Part shown: piece after piece, positions 9,670-18,357 of the stretch | Position numbering within the stretch: position 1 is the stretch's first letter | Layout of the letters: every line of letters starts with the position of its first letter | Source of the DNA: Brachionus koreanus | Lineage: Eukaryota; Rotifera; Eurotatoria; Ploima; Brachionidae | Direction of reading: 5' to 3' | Assembly: GCA_016987375.1 (NCBI GenBank) | Contig: PJRA01000485.1 | Span: 209,806-230,426, forward strand | DNA length: 20,621 bases | Notes under the pieces: generated by a model | What the model was told of the DNA's origin: nothing | The model's input: the letters and a program-made list of their open reading frames with translations, nothing else | Databases searched by the model: none | Made by a program: the position numbers and the translations under genes

Positions 9670-9939
9670 GTTACGTATTGATACATGTCAATCAGGAGAC
9701 GTTGGAAAATGAACTTATGGCATCTGTTGATATTTTTTACCAAAGAGATGATCCTTGGTTTTTTCAACAGCACATAGAACAAAGCTAATTAAAGAGTGGT
9801 TTGATGTGAATAATATTGTCCTTTTACCTTGGTCAAGGGTGAATTTACCTGATGAATATGTAACAAAAATTTATTTGATTCAATGCCAAAACGTGTTTGT
9901 GCTTGTTATGATGCTAAAGGTGGTCATTTTAAATACTAA
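9670..9939 (+). pseudogene. Tc1/mariner-type transposase relic
   Basis: Three + strand pieces in two or more frames fit the C-terminal half of a Tc1/mariner DDE transposase. LENELMASVDIFYQRDDPW runs into FFQQ (about 9701-9770), equivalent to the FQQD block. STAHRTKLIKEWFDVNNI then LLPW (about 9765-9830) is the PxH..x..WF..N-I-x-x-L-x-W block. DSMPKRVCACYDAKGGHFKY (9877-9936) is the terminal SMP-x-R..KGG-x-x-x-Y block. The Asp after QQ is lost (His), the DLNPIE block is scrambled, and frameshifts separate the pieces, so it is inactive. No terminal inverted repeats were found. Confidence 0.75.
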
Positions 9940-9980
9940 TAATAATCATGCGTCTAAACTTTTGTGCAATATTGTATAGT

Positions 9981-10461
9981 TAGTTTGAAAGCTCGGAGTT
10001 GGTGCTTTATTTTGATATATAATGTGAAATAGCTGCCTAATCAGTAGATGAAAAAAATAGAGAAAATCTTTGAAATTATTTTTTAAACTTTCTTTTGCTC
10101 ATGAAGTTTAAAAAAATCGTTTTTCTGATTTAATTTATAATTTTTTTAAAAAATTTACAAAACTTCAACTTGAATATAATTTTAGTTAAATAAAAAATGC
10201 TTTAAATCCTCTAAATTTCACTTTTACATCATGTTTGGTTCATCATTTATTTTCTAAATGAATTTTAGGACAACCATTTTTGGCCATCCGTTAAATTTTT
10301 TTAACAGTATTTGGATAATATTTTTTTAAGTAATTAATTTATTTAGAAATAGTATTTTAAATCATTAAGTATATTAAAAAATTAATAAATTTTTATCAAA
10401 AGAGATAATTTTATTTTTAGAATATAATAAAAAAAGGAGTCAAATAAAATTAGTCTAAAAA
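9981..10461. other. AT-rich intergenic DNA, nothing recognised
   Basis: This stretch is largely A/T runs with stops in all frames on both strands. No transposon motif, RNA gene or inverted repeat stands out. Confidence 0.5.
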
Positions 10462-10605
10462 GCCCTTCGGCATTTGAGTGCTAAAAGCTTCTTAATTTAA
10501 AATACCAGCAGAATTTCTATTAAAAGCTGAAAAGACTTTTTGCAAATCTAAAGATGGATATTCAGTAAACAGTTCAAGTTCGTAGTTAATGCCATTAGAT
10601 TGTCT
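10462..10605 (-). repeat. Unidentified dispersed repeat, copy B
   Basis: This is the second copy of the repeat at 3325-3470, in the same orientation. Shared words include TCTAAAGATGGA, TTCAGTAAACAG and TTCAAGTTCGT (copy A has CTCAAGTTCGT). Its minus-strand frame has ELELFTEYPSLD and RNSAG like copy A but hits a stop soon after. The two copies diverge completely outside this block, which marks approximate repeat boundaries. Confidence 0.6.
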
Positions 10606-10822
10606 GCAAATACAGTGTATGATTGTTAAAATCCACTTTTGTCTATTTAACCATGTATACTTATTTGTTTTGAAGCTTGATTTTTACCATGCAATTATGA
10701 ACGTTTAGCAGTACTTGAAAGAATCTTTTAATTTCTAAATTTTAGTTTTTAAAAATTGAAAAAAAAATTCTAAATCAGAAATTTTTATTTTAAAATTAGA
10801 TTTTTAATTGATAAAAATAAAC

Positions 10823-12009
10823 ATGTCATATTATGGTGCTCGTAATCGACTGACCAAATTAATGCTGGACAAAGTTGAAAATGACAACTTTTTAAGTCAA
10901 ATCGATCATACCCAGGTTAGTTTGCATACAAAATTTTTCAAGTTTTAACAGTAAAATTTTTTCAAGTGGTACATTAGTACCGATTTGGATCAATTGAGCT
11001 CAATCAAACACTTGTTTGTTCACTTGGATAAGGACACAGAGACCAAAAATTTTCTAGACAACTGCTATGCAAAATCTGAACATTTTTTCACACAGCTCAT
11101 GCACTCATTTGTTCTTTCTTTTCTGCAGTATTTTATGGCGATTACTTCAATAAATGGGTATATCTAAAATAAAAGTTAATTAAATTTCCTATATACATTT
11201 TTGATTTGTTGTTTTGAGGCTTTTACAAAGAGGCTCCATGTTTGTGTTTTCCCAAGAGCAATTTAAAACTCTAATTGATTTTCAAAGCGAATCGAAGTTG
11301 GGTACTCTGCTCGATTTGGGTGCTGGCGATGGCCAAGTAACGTCTAAAATGGCACCATTTTTTCAAAATGTATACACAACTGAAATGTCAACTACAATGC
11401 GCTGGCGTCTTCAACAAAAAGGCTTCCGGTAATTTACTAACAATCATTTAAATAGACATGGTCCAAACACAAAAGTTTTAGGTATCTTAATATTTTGATT
11501 AAGTCTATTGGATCATGGCTGAAAAACTGTGAACATATTTTATGTTTAAAAAAAGTCTAGTTGATGTAAATGAATGGGATAAAATAAGAATAAGTGGAGA
11601 AGAAGAATCGTTTCTTAAATTTGATGCCATTTCGTGTCTCAATTTACTCGACCGATGTGACAAGCCATTAAGTTTACTAAAACAGATGAAAGACGCTTTG
11701 AAGCCCAACGGACTGCTGATAGTGGCGCTAGTTTTGCCTTTCAAGCCTTATGTCGAGTACAATCCAGACAATAGACCTAGTGAGGACCTATTGAACACCT
11801 GGCTGCGAGATACATGCATTAAGAAAGAGCCTAGTTCCACAATGAACAAGGTAAATAAGCAAATAAGTCATTTAATTGAGAACGTGTTCGAGCCTATTGG
11901 CTTTGAGTTGGCCAAATTTACACGATTGCCTTATTTATGTGAAGGAAATCTAGCTCAATCTTATTTCTATTTAATTGATTATGTTTTTGTTTTTAAAAAT
12001 AAACCATAA
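10823..12009 (+). CDS. METTL9, protein-L-histidine N-pros-methyltransferase (4 exons)
   Basis: Exons 10823-10915, 10967-11157, 11219-11428 and 11556-12009 join in phase to 316 codons including stop (315 aa, close to the size of vertebrate METTL9). Landmarks: SING (91-94) then RGSMFVFS (99-106); SAM-binding motif I DLGAGDG (127-133) within LLDLGAGDGQVT; MAPFF and a TTMRWRLQ block; CLNLLDRCD (192-200); a late FTRLPYLCEG block; and a hydrophobic C-terminal FVFKN. These are diagnostic of the DREV/METTL9 family, which methylates His in His-x-His motifs using S-adenosylmethionine; family members act in endomembrane/mitochondrial compartments. The last intron's acceptor (AAAAAAAG) has a poor pyrimidine tract, but only this site restores KGFRLVDVNEW without a stop. 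The start at 10823 gives a short N terminus with no clear signal peptide; an upstream exon cannot be excluded. Confidence 0.92.
10916..10966 (+). other. METTL9 intron 1 (51 bp)
   Basis: Donor GTTAGT after a complete CAG codon; acceptor TTTTTTCAAG before TGG. Phase 0. An earlier AG (TTTTAACAG) would open on a TAA stop, which selects this acceptor. Confidence 0.75.
11158..11218 (+). other. METTL9 intron 2 (61 bp)
   Basis: Donor GTATAT and acceptor GTTTTGAG. Removing it turns a frame that stops after SINGYI into SINGLLQRGSMF, the expected family sequence. Confidence 0.85.
11429..11555 (+). other. METTL9 intron 3 (127 bp)
   Basis: Donor GTAATT within an Arg codon; acceptor TTTAAAAAAAG at 11555. 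The alternative acceptor TTTTAG near 11482 also keeps phase but leads to a TAG stop before the conserved VNEW block, so the later site is preferred. Confidence 0.7.
11998..12003 (+). promoter_or_regulatory. Possible METTL9 polyadenylation signal inside the coding end
   Basis: AATAAA is formed by the last Asn and Lys codons, a few bases before the TAA stop, with T-rich sequence beginning about 20 bases downstream. If used, the 3' UTR would be extremely short. No other AATAAA lies before the LINE that starts around 12040, except within LINE sequence. Confidence 0.35.
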
Positions 12010-12064
12010 TAATTTTAAAAACTTTTATTCATTCAAATGTTAAGAGAAAAATTTATTTGTATTT

Positions 12065-12086
12065 CTGTACCGAGCTTTAGCTCCTT
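12065..12086 (-). repeat. LINE 3'-terminal hairpin motif
   Basis: On the minus strand this reads AAGGAGCTAAAGCTCGGTAC plus two bases. GAGCT/AGCTC forms a short stem and an outer CCGA/TCGG pair can extend it. A similar word ends the sense LINE at 17543-17562. LINE reverse transcriptases commonly recognise a structure near the RNA 3' end, so this is probably the recognition element. Its function is inferred. Confidence 0.5.
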
Positions 12087-12172
12087 CGGATTAAAAATAA
12101 AATAAGAAAAAAATAAAGTAAAAATAATATAAGTTAAAAAATAGAGAAACATTAAAATTAAAATTAGATAAA

Positions 12173-14036
12173 TTAAGATAGAGAGTAACAGCATACATTT
12201 TTATAAATTTGATGATTCAGGAAAAAAAAAGAGGAAATAGTAAGATAGCAATTACACAATGGAGTTAGATGTACGATATTTCTTGATTCGAAACCTTTGT
12301 TATATTCTTCCAGCAGTCTGACAACTAGTGGAACAGAGTGGCTCAGTCCTGTCCTAACATATCTCTCACTTAACTCAAAAAGTCGATTTGAGACTGTCAG
12401 TTGTTTAAGTTTATTATATACCTCATGATGTAATATGTTGATATCAATATATCTTTTTATAATAGTTTCTGAAAGAGAGTTAAGACAAGGGAAAGAATAG
12501 TCTAGAATAGATCCAATCAAAGACTTATAAAGGTTTCCTAAAGTTCTAAAGTCAAGGCCCCATGTTTTATTTGGCAAGATTTTGATTAAGTTTAGCCTTG
12601 TTCAGTTTATTAAGTGTAGCAACGTTCTTTAATTTCTTCTATCATTGAAGAAAAGATTAGTTTAGAATCGAATTTAAGACCTAGGAACTTTATCTCTTTT
12701 AGGGTTTTGATTTTATTCCCATAGATCCTTGGATTAAACATAGAACTCTCTTTGTGATTTTTAGTAAAAATCATTGAGCAAGACTTTTCAACCGAAATCT
12801 TCATTTTCAACTTGAAAAGCCACTGTTCTAATTCAACTAAGTACTTATTCATCTTACTTTCTATATATCCGATTTTTTTATAAATAAAAAAAGTGACAAG
12901 ATCGTCTGCAAAAAGAAGTGAATATTCATTATTAGATTAATTTCTTTTAGGAATATCATTAATAAATTTACTAAATAATAAAGGACTAATAACTGATCCT
13001 TGAGGAACGCCAGCAGATATTTTGAATTCATCACTAATGTGATCATTTATATTTACTTTAAATGTTCTACAGTTAAGAAATGATTCAATCCAATATGTCT
13101 AATATTAAATAGGCAGGTATATTTATCTTTATCAGCTTGTAAATTATTCCCTCATACCAAACCTTATTTTTTCCAAGAAATCATAAGAATCTTGAGAAAA
13201 TAATACGTTCAAATGGCTAACCCAGACAGCTAGTAATACTAGTAGGTCGATAATTAGAGGGGTCTTATGTAGGAGAAGATTTCTTAGGGATTACTGTGAT
13301 ATTTAGGGCATTTTTCCAAGCTTTAACTGTACCTTCTTGAAGACTACGATTAAAAAGTTCTATTATCTCTTTTAATAAATTTAAAGGGAGGCTTGTTAAC
13401 ATTAGATTGTAGATAAGGTAAAGTCCGCAAGCTGCTTCTCCCTTTAGTTTTTGTAATGCCTTTAGCTATTTTTTCATTCAATTAAGGCTTTTTGGTTCTT
13501 TGAAGTTAGGCTGACTATTGCTCTTAAAATATTTTATATTAGAGTGAGTTATTTCTGAATCTTTTTCAGTGCTAAACATATTTGTTTTTTTCCAGAATGG
13601 CCTGTCTGATAATGGGTTTTTCCCCTTCTTTTGAAATCTTTAAAATCAAACCAATTTTCATTCCAAAATTTTTTTAGGCTGATTTTAATTTCGAATGAAA
13701 ATTGATTATATCTTTGTTTTGTAAATTGACAGCGAGTTTTTTGAAAATATTTTTATTTTCTTACGTTATTTAATCAAATCTACAATTTAAGGAGGTTAAC
13801 TGCTCTTGAAAAATTTTCACAGTTATTAATTAATCGAAAGCTATGGAAGTTTCAATTGGAAAATGGTCACTTTTCATATCCTGATTACTGAGAACTCGAA
13901 ACTCACAAACTCTTATTCTATTTATAATAGAGGAAGAAACTAGAAATAAATCAAGAATTTCAAAATAATCTCTATTAAAGATATTAAAAGTAGTGGTTTT
14001 ATCATTAATTACGGAAGAAATGCTATTGAGTCTTAG
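12173..14036 (-). pseudogene. LINE ORF2 relic: endonuclease C-half, reverse transcriptase
   Basis: In several minus-strand frames: KWLRLNSISSV and DLFLVSS, then MKSDHFPIE (about 13870), the SDH active-site block of AP-like endonucleases. Next come KNPLSDRPFWKK and, after a connector, SLQEGTVKAWKNALNITVIPKK (about 13360-13260), the RT entry region (AWK-x-A-x-VIPKK). Then SAGVPQGSVISPLLFSKFI (about 13015-12960) and LLFADDLVTFF (FADD at 12901-12912), the catalytic aspartates. Finally KMKISVEKSCSMIF, IKFLGLKFD, LYKSLIGSILDYSF and RYVRTGLSHS. At least one stop falls between the VPQG and FADD blocks. The reverse transcriptase core is better kept than in the 5.2-5.99 kb relative. Confidence 0.78.
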
Positions 14037-14352
14037 CCATTTGATACATTTGGTTGATATTCTAAGGTTTTTGGCGTTTCATTTACATGTTCATCAATGT
14101 TTGTTTGAATTTCTTCTTGTTCTTTAAACAGTTCGCTGTAGTCAATTTTTTGTCTTTCTATTGACTTCAACTTCTCAGCTATGGTACATTTTTGTGTCAA
14201 ATGACCTTTTTGATGACATTTTGTTATATTATGATTTTCATCGTCACAAAAATAGCATTTTAGCTTTTGACCAAAAATTGAGACTACACTATTTAACCCA
14301 TAAATATTAGCAGGGCCAGAAAGGTTTCTGATTATATTTTCTATTTGTTTTG
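14033..14352 (-). pseudogene. LINE ORF1 relic with CCHC zinc knuckles
   Basis: A minus-strand frame open for about 106 codons, without a start Met, contains CYFCDDENHNITKC, an exact C-x2-C-x4-H-x4-C zinc knuckle. It is followed at once by a partial second knuckle (CHQKGHLTQKC) and then an acidic, Lys/Glu-rich tail (RQKIDYSELFKEQEE). This matches the C-terminal end of gag-like ORF1 proteins of LINEs, which bind the element's RNA. The frame ends in a TAA that overlaps the start of the recognisable endonuclease block in another frame. Confidence 0.7.
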
Positions 14353-14775
14353 GCTAGCATATTTTCACCCTTTAACTCCATTTTTTAGAGGTCTATCATC
14401 TGTGTGAGATGTTCTTCCATTTCGCTTTATTTGTGTTGAATAATTAATTTAGATTGATATTGAAAATACATTAAAATATATCTTATATTTGAATTTAAAA
14501 TATTTTTATTTTATTTTGTAAGCAACAACTCAGTTGGTCATGCAAAAGTCTTTTTTAAATTTGAGTTGAAATTTTTCTTAATGCAATTTAAATTAAAATT
14601 TTTGAAAATTTTTCGCTTTAAAAATTTAGACATATAGCTCTAATTTTTTAATTTATCAATCATATTTTTCTAACCATATTTAAACAAAAAAAATTTATTT
14701 CCCAAAATAACTCAAGCAAACAAAATTTTAAGAAAAATATTTTGTATTTTAATTATTTTTTATTTTAATTTTAAA
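14353..14775. other. Intergenic, AT-rich; 5' flank of the phosphatidyltransferase gene
   Basis: Beyond the last readable LINE codon the sequence is A/T-rich with stops everywhere. The first 100 bases may still be decayed LINE ORF1. The final 150 bases, mostly T and A runs, must contain the promoter and 5' UTR of the gene at 14776, but no distinct element is visible. Confidence 0.5.
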
Positions 14776-15624
14776 ATGATCAAATCAATTTTCTTTGTGC
14801 CCAATTTACTCAACTATGTTCGGTTTTTCCTCCTTGTCATAGTGATCTACTGCATGCCAAAATATCCAATCAAGGCATTCATTATTAACCTATTAGCCGG
14901 AAATTTGGACATGATTGATGGCATATACGCACGCAGATTCAATCAGCGGTCCAAATTTGGCGCTCTAATGGACCATGGCATGGACCGCCTGGCCACTTCA
15001 ATAATTTTTGTCTATCTGGCCGTTAGATTCAAGAAAATATGGTATGTATTTTTTACAGTGCAGTTTGTTGAACTAGTCATGGATATTCTCATGGCCTATG
15101 TCAACCACTATAAGTCTGTCATCAATTTCATAAAGATAATTGCTATAAGTGACCAAAGTCAAATGATTGAGGCTTTTAAAATAGAGCTAACAGCACAAGC
15201 CATTAGTGAAAAGATTATTAATCCTTCAAAAGAACCCATTGTGCATCAGAACTTGATCAATGCTCTCCTACAGCTTATATGGTATTCTGGAGATGCGTTT
15301 TACTGGATTTTATATTCATATTTATTTATTGGTGAGAAAAATGTTCTATTGACAAGAAAAAATGGCTTTTTTGAGTTCTATAAAGCATTTCTAAAGTCGT
15401 TTTTTGATGGTATTCTTAACATAATGAATAGATATTTGCCTAAATTATTCTCATATGGCATTAGTCCTAGATTTTTAAGAGTTTTTTTTATGCTGGCATT
15501 TCACTATTGCCTAGTCGGCGCGTTCCTCAAGTTTTATCTTGACTTAATCGACATTGGAACAACTTTCAGAGATGTTTTACTAATTGAAAATGAGATTGAT
15601 CTGAATCCTAAATTGAACAATTGA
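14776..15624 (+). CDS. Phosphatidylinositol synthase-like CDP-alcohol phosphatidyltransferase
   Basis: A single open frame of 282 aa. The complete family signature D-x2-D-G-x2-A-R-x8-G-x3-D-x3-D is present: D45, D48, G49, A52, R53, G62, D66, D70 (NLDMIDGIYARR then FGALMDHGMD). The N terminus (IFFVPNLLNYVRFFLL) and the sequence around the motif resemble animal CDIPT, which joins CDP-diacylglycerol and myo-inositol into phosphatidylinositol in the endoplasmic reticulum membrane. Several hydrophobic helices follow (about 75-105, 165-187, 232-256). It is some 70 residues longer than typical CDIPT (about 213 aa). The loop after the fourth helix is enlarged (about 112-160), the usual SHK-type element is not visible, and the NE pair before the FY element reads GD (SGDAFYW). 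No intron is seen, whereas the other enzyme gene here has three. Catalytic residues are intact, so an active but divergent enzyme or paralogue is likely. Confidence 0.85.
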   Translation: MIKSIFFVPNLLNYVRFFLLVIVIYCMPKYPIKAFIINLLAGNLDMIDGIYARRFNQRSKFGALMDHGMDRLATSIIFVYLAVRFKKIWYVFFTVQFVELVMDILMAYVNHYKSVINFIKIIAISDQSQMIEAFKIELTAQAISEKIINPSKEPIVHQNLINALLQLIWYSGDAFYWILYSYLFIGEKNVLLTRKNGFFEFYKAFLKSFFDGILNIMNRYLPKLFSYGISPRFLRVFFMLAFHYCLVGAFLKFYLDLIDIGTTFRDVLLIENEIDLNPKLNN

Positions 15625-16424
15625 TGATGAGACTTTTTCAAAAATTTTAGCTTTTAATTTATTTTTTATATTTTTAAGAAAAGAAAGATTTAAAAGATGA
15701 AATTGATGATTTATTTTAAATCAAAGATTGGATTAGGGTCGTTTGTTTTAAATAATGAGATTGTAAGTTTTCAATTTTCGTGTGTAATAACTACCTCTTG
15801 TTAACTTGATTGAAGTTTAAACCACTAGCATTTTCTGACTTAAAATATAAAAAAAAACACAATCTTTTTTTATTTTAACTGGACTACAATAAAACATTTT
15901 TAAAGCAAAGTTTTTGTATTTATTGAGACAACAAGTCTAAACAGGTTTCTAAAATTCTATTTAAAATGATCCAGTAATCAACTGATGCTCAAAGATAACC
16001 GAGAATTATACTTGTCACGTATCTCAGAAGCTAGACACTTCGAAATGCTAACAAATGCATTTACTACCTAAGGCACATCTTGACTTAATTGCCAATGACA
16101 GATGCCTTTTGAGCGACTACTTTTTTTTAATATCACAGAGGAGAATTCTTTTAATTTAAAATTATTAAAAGTTACTTTTGTTTATAACCCAATAAATAAT
16201 TCCACAATTTATCTAAAAAACAGACAAATTTTAAACCAATACAATATAAAAACATGTAATTTGCTGTAAATGTAAAAAGAAGATTAGACTGAAAGTAATT
16301 GAGGAACAATTTTTTGTATATTAACCTAAAATACGAGTTTAGTGATATTGATCACTACAACTATGGTATTTTTCGAGTTTTTCGAATTTTATTAAAGACT
16401 GTTTTTATTAAATTTTGGCCAAAA
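15625..16424. other. Intergenic DNA, nothing recognised apart from a possible poly(A) signal
   Basis: The 3' flank of the phosphatidyltransferase gene. AATAAA at 15888-15893 is the clearest downstream signal, about 265 bases after the stop. Around 15950-16130 the sequence is less AT-rich, but no frame, RNA fold or transposon motif was recognised. The + strand frame from 16299 runs into the palindrome and LINE that follow, and its first part has no recognisable domain. Confidence 0.5.
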
Positions 16425-16477
16425 GATGAAAATAAAACGTTTACACTTTCCGAAAGTATAAACGTTTTATTTTCATC
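16425..16477. repeat. 53-bp near-perfect palindrome
   Basis: Left arm 16425-16450 (starts GATGAAAATAAAACGTTTA) and right arm 16452-16477 (ends TAAACGTTTTATTTTCATC) are reverse complements at 25 of 26 positions, with a single spacer base at 16451. It lies immediately upstream of the first recognisable reverse transcriptase codons of the sense LINE fragment. Such an arm length with almost no loop is well beyond chance and implies a recent fold-back duplication or a selected structure. Confidence 0.9.
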
Positions 16478-16479
16478 TT

Positions 16480-17575
16480 CACCTTTGGTAACACCACGCA
16501 GTCAGGAAATGATTATATTACTTGGTCCACTTCTCTTTACCATTTTTATAAATGATTTACCTGAAGTAGCTAACAGCGCAATAAAGCTTGTCGCAGATGA
16601 TACTAAATTGATAGCCACAATTAGGAATGAAACCGATGTGAAAAGCCTTCAAATCGATATAGACAGATTTATTACATAGACAGACAAGTGGCAGATGAGT
16701 TTCAATGAAGAAAAATGCAAATTTATGTTTTTTAAGAACAAAGCCTTCCCGAATATATACTTAAGAATGCATAATATAAAAATGCAACAAACAGATATCG
16801 AGTGAGACTTAGGCATCTATCTAAAGTATCTCGTGCAGACAACAGAGCTAAAATTATTCTTGGTCAACTTAAGCAAGATTTCAAGTGCTGGTTTATTTAC
16901 AGCTTTCGAAAGCTGTATGTATCTTTCGTTAGGTCTCACCTTGAGTATGCTGCTCTAGCTTGGAATCCATATCTGAAAAGAGATATAGAGATACTCGAAA
17001 AAGTACAAAGACGTGCAACCTAGTTACCTAGTTGGTAACTGAGATTAGGAACTTAAAATATGAGCAAAGATTAGCAAGGCTTGGGTTAACGTCTCTAAAA
17101 GCAAGACGAGAAAGAGGAGACTTAACAGAATTTTTCAAATGTATAAATCAGCTTAGCTTAATAACTTGGAAAAACCAAACTAATGTAATCAAATTCAATT
17201 ACCGACAGTTCTCACAACGACCGGTCCTGCAAGTAATATCCGAGGACACAAACAAAGGTATAGCAAACAACTTACTAAGACAAAGCAACGTGAAGATTTC
17301 TTGACAGTTAGAGTAATCAAAAGCTGGAGTGAAATACCGAGTAAAATAATAAATGCGAGGTTATTAAACAGTTTCAAAAGTCAGTTGGATAGACACATGG
17401 AGCAAAATGTGAATTACAAAATTTTACAAATCTTTTTTGATGGTTTTGTATATTTTTCACAAACAGCTAATCGAAAATTCAACTTTATGAAATATTTTTT
17501 TAATTTTAAAGCTAGGATCATTCTGATTTTAAATTTAAACATAAGGAGCTAGACTTGATACTATTTTGAGGTATT
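16480..17575 (+). mobile_element. LINE reverse transcriptase fragment (3' half, sense strand)
   Basis: LGPLLFTIFINDLP (about 16523-16564) and LVADDTKLIATI (catalytic VADD at 16590-16601, usual first residue Phe or Tyr) identify the reverse transcriptase palm. A TAG stop then interrupts, followed by KWQMSFNEEKCKFM. FVRSHLEYAALAWNPYLKRD then EKVQRRAT (about 16921-17020) and ERGDLTEFFKCIN (about 17110-17150) are the typical C-terminal region of CR1/jockey-like LINEs, and TVRVIKSWSEIPSKIINARL (about 17304-17364) its end. Only about four stops or frame changes break the frame, making this the best-kept LINE coding region here. The upstream block expected as SGVPQGSV is scrambled at 16483-16520, and nothing earlier is recognisable: 5'-truncated or rearranged. 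Confidence 0.85.
17543..17562 (+). repeat. 3'-terminal motif of the sense LINE
   Basis: AAGGAGCTAGACTTGATACT resembles the minus-strand 3' motif of the other LINE (AAGGAGCTAAAGCTCGGTAC). It lies about 180 bases after the last conserved codons, where a LINE 3' end is expected. The stem-forming GAGCT/AGCTC is partly eroded here. It helps place the element's end near 17575. Confidence 0.45.
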
Positions 17576-17579
17576 AAAC

Positions 17580-18357
17580 TAATCCTTTTCATAAATATTT
17601 AATTCTTTACTAATTGTTTATTAAAAAATCAATTTTTCTTAATAAAACAAAATTTAATTAAAAAATTTTTTTCAATTTTTAATTTTATTATTTTTTTTGA
17701 CTTGTTGGATTTTTGATTTTTGTTTTTAGACTCGAAGCTAATTAAAGGCTTTGAATCCTCTATAAAATCATTATCGAATTCTTCGACTCAGTTTTTTTTC
17801 AAATCAAATCCTGTTCGTTTTCATTGTATTTCAGATTTTCTTCATTTTCTGACTCATTGTTATCCTCATAATCTTCATTGTTTATACATACAGAGACTAA
17901 GAGCGATCTAAATATAATTTAATAGAAATATTGAAAGTTTTAGTTAAATAAAAAATTTTTTTGTGCCATTTTTTGTTTTACATCGAATTGTAAAAATAAA
18001 TAAATGTTTAAAAAAATCAATTTTTTAGACTTTTTATTCAATTTAAATGTAATAAAATTATTTAAAAATTTCTTTCTACCTTTTTATTAGCTATTGATAA
18101 AACCACATACAAGCTAAAATTTCCTCATTGAAAAATTCACGTCCAAGTATAAATAAAAAGCATAGTTTGTTTCTCATTGTTTAAAATAAAAAACAAATTC
18201 TATTTTAAAATATAAGTGCTTAAAATAAAAACTATCATAGAATAAAAAATATCTTAAATTTTTTGACGGATTATTTTAAAATCCGGGCTAAAAAATGCAG
18301 TGATTAAAAAAAAAAAGAAAAAGTTTTTTTTTGCTAAATTAGCTGGAAAGGAAAAGA
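17580..18357. other. Intergenic AT-rich DNA
   Basis: Mostly A/T homopolymer runs. The only compositionally different piece is the acidic minus-strand frame at 17690-17885. Just before the RING gene, T8GCTAAATTAG at about 18326-18341 looks like a splice acceptor. It could mark a 5' UTR intron or trans-splice site 16 bases before the start codon, but nothing else supports this. Confidence 0.45.
17690..17885 (-). other. Possible acidic coding relic on the minus strand
   Basis: Minus-strand translation from 17882 gives an Asp/Glu/Asn-rich run (NNEDYEDNNESENEENLKYN) ending at a stop near 17800. A different frame continues with VEEFDNDFIEDSKPL and then a Lys/Asn/Ser-rich stretch. The change from acidic to basic composition, with a likely frameshift, suggests the broken end of a coding sequence or transposase N terminus. 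No family is recognised and low-complexity chance is possible. Confidence 0.2.

Larger units (their letters stand above)
12040..14352 (-). mobile_element. Degenerate APE-type LINE retrotransposon, internally deleted
   Basis: Reading on the minus strand from 14352 to about 12040, the order is: ORF1 zinc-knuckle end, endonuclease C-terminal half with SDH motif, connecting region, reverse transcriptase with FADD, RT C-terminal region, a 3' hairpin motif, and an A/T-rich tail. That is the order of an apurinic-endonuclease LINE (jockey/CR1-like group). The first part of the endonuclease is missing, because the ORF1 frame runs directly into the late endonuclease block at about 14035. Frame changes and stops make it inactive. 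It lies tail-to-tail with METTL9, whose stop is only about 30 bases away. Confidence 0.8.

Noticed and set aside
11476..11560. Extra METTL9 exon starting at GTATCTTAATATTTTG
   Set aside because: It keeps phase but reaches a TAG stop before the conserved VNEW block and has no family similarity.
11505..11744. 79-codon minus-strand frame
   Set aside because: Antisense to METTL9 exon 4, whose family match is unambiguous.
16299..16430. Start of the LINE frame taken as a host gene from 16299
   Set aside because: The first part has no recognisable similarity and runs through a palindrome into reverse transcriptase motifs; no separate gene can be supported.
12900..16610. The three LINEs as live elements
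   Set aside because: Each has stops or frame changes in the reverse transcriptase region and lacks an intact endonuclease; all are fragments.
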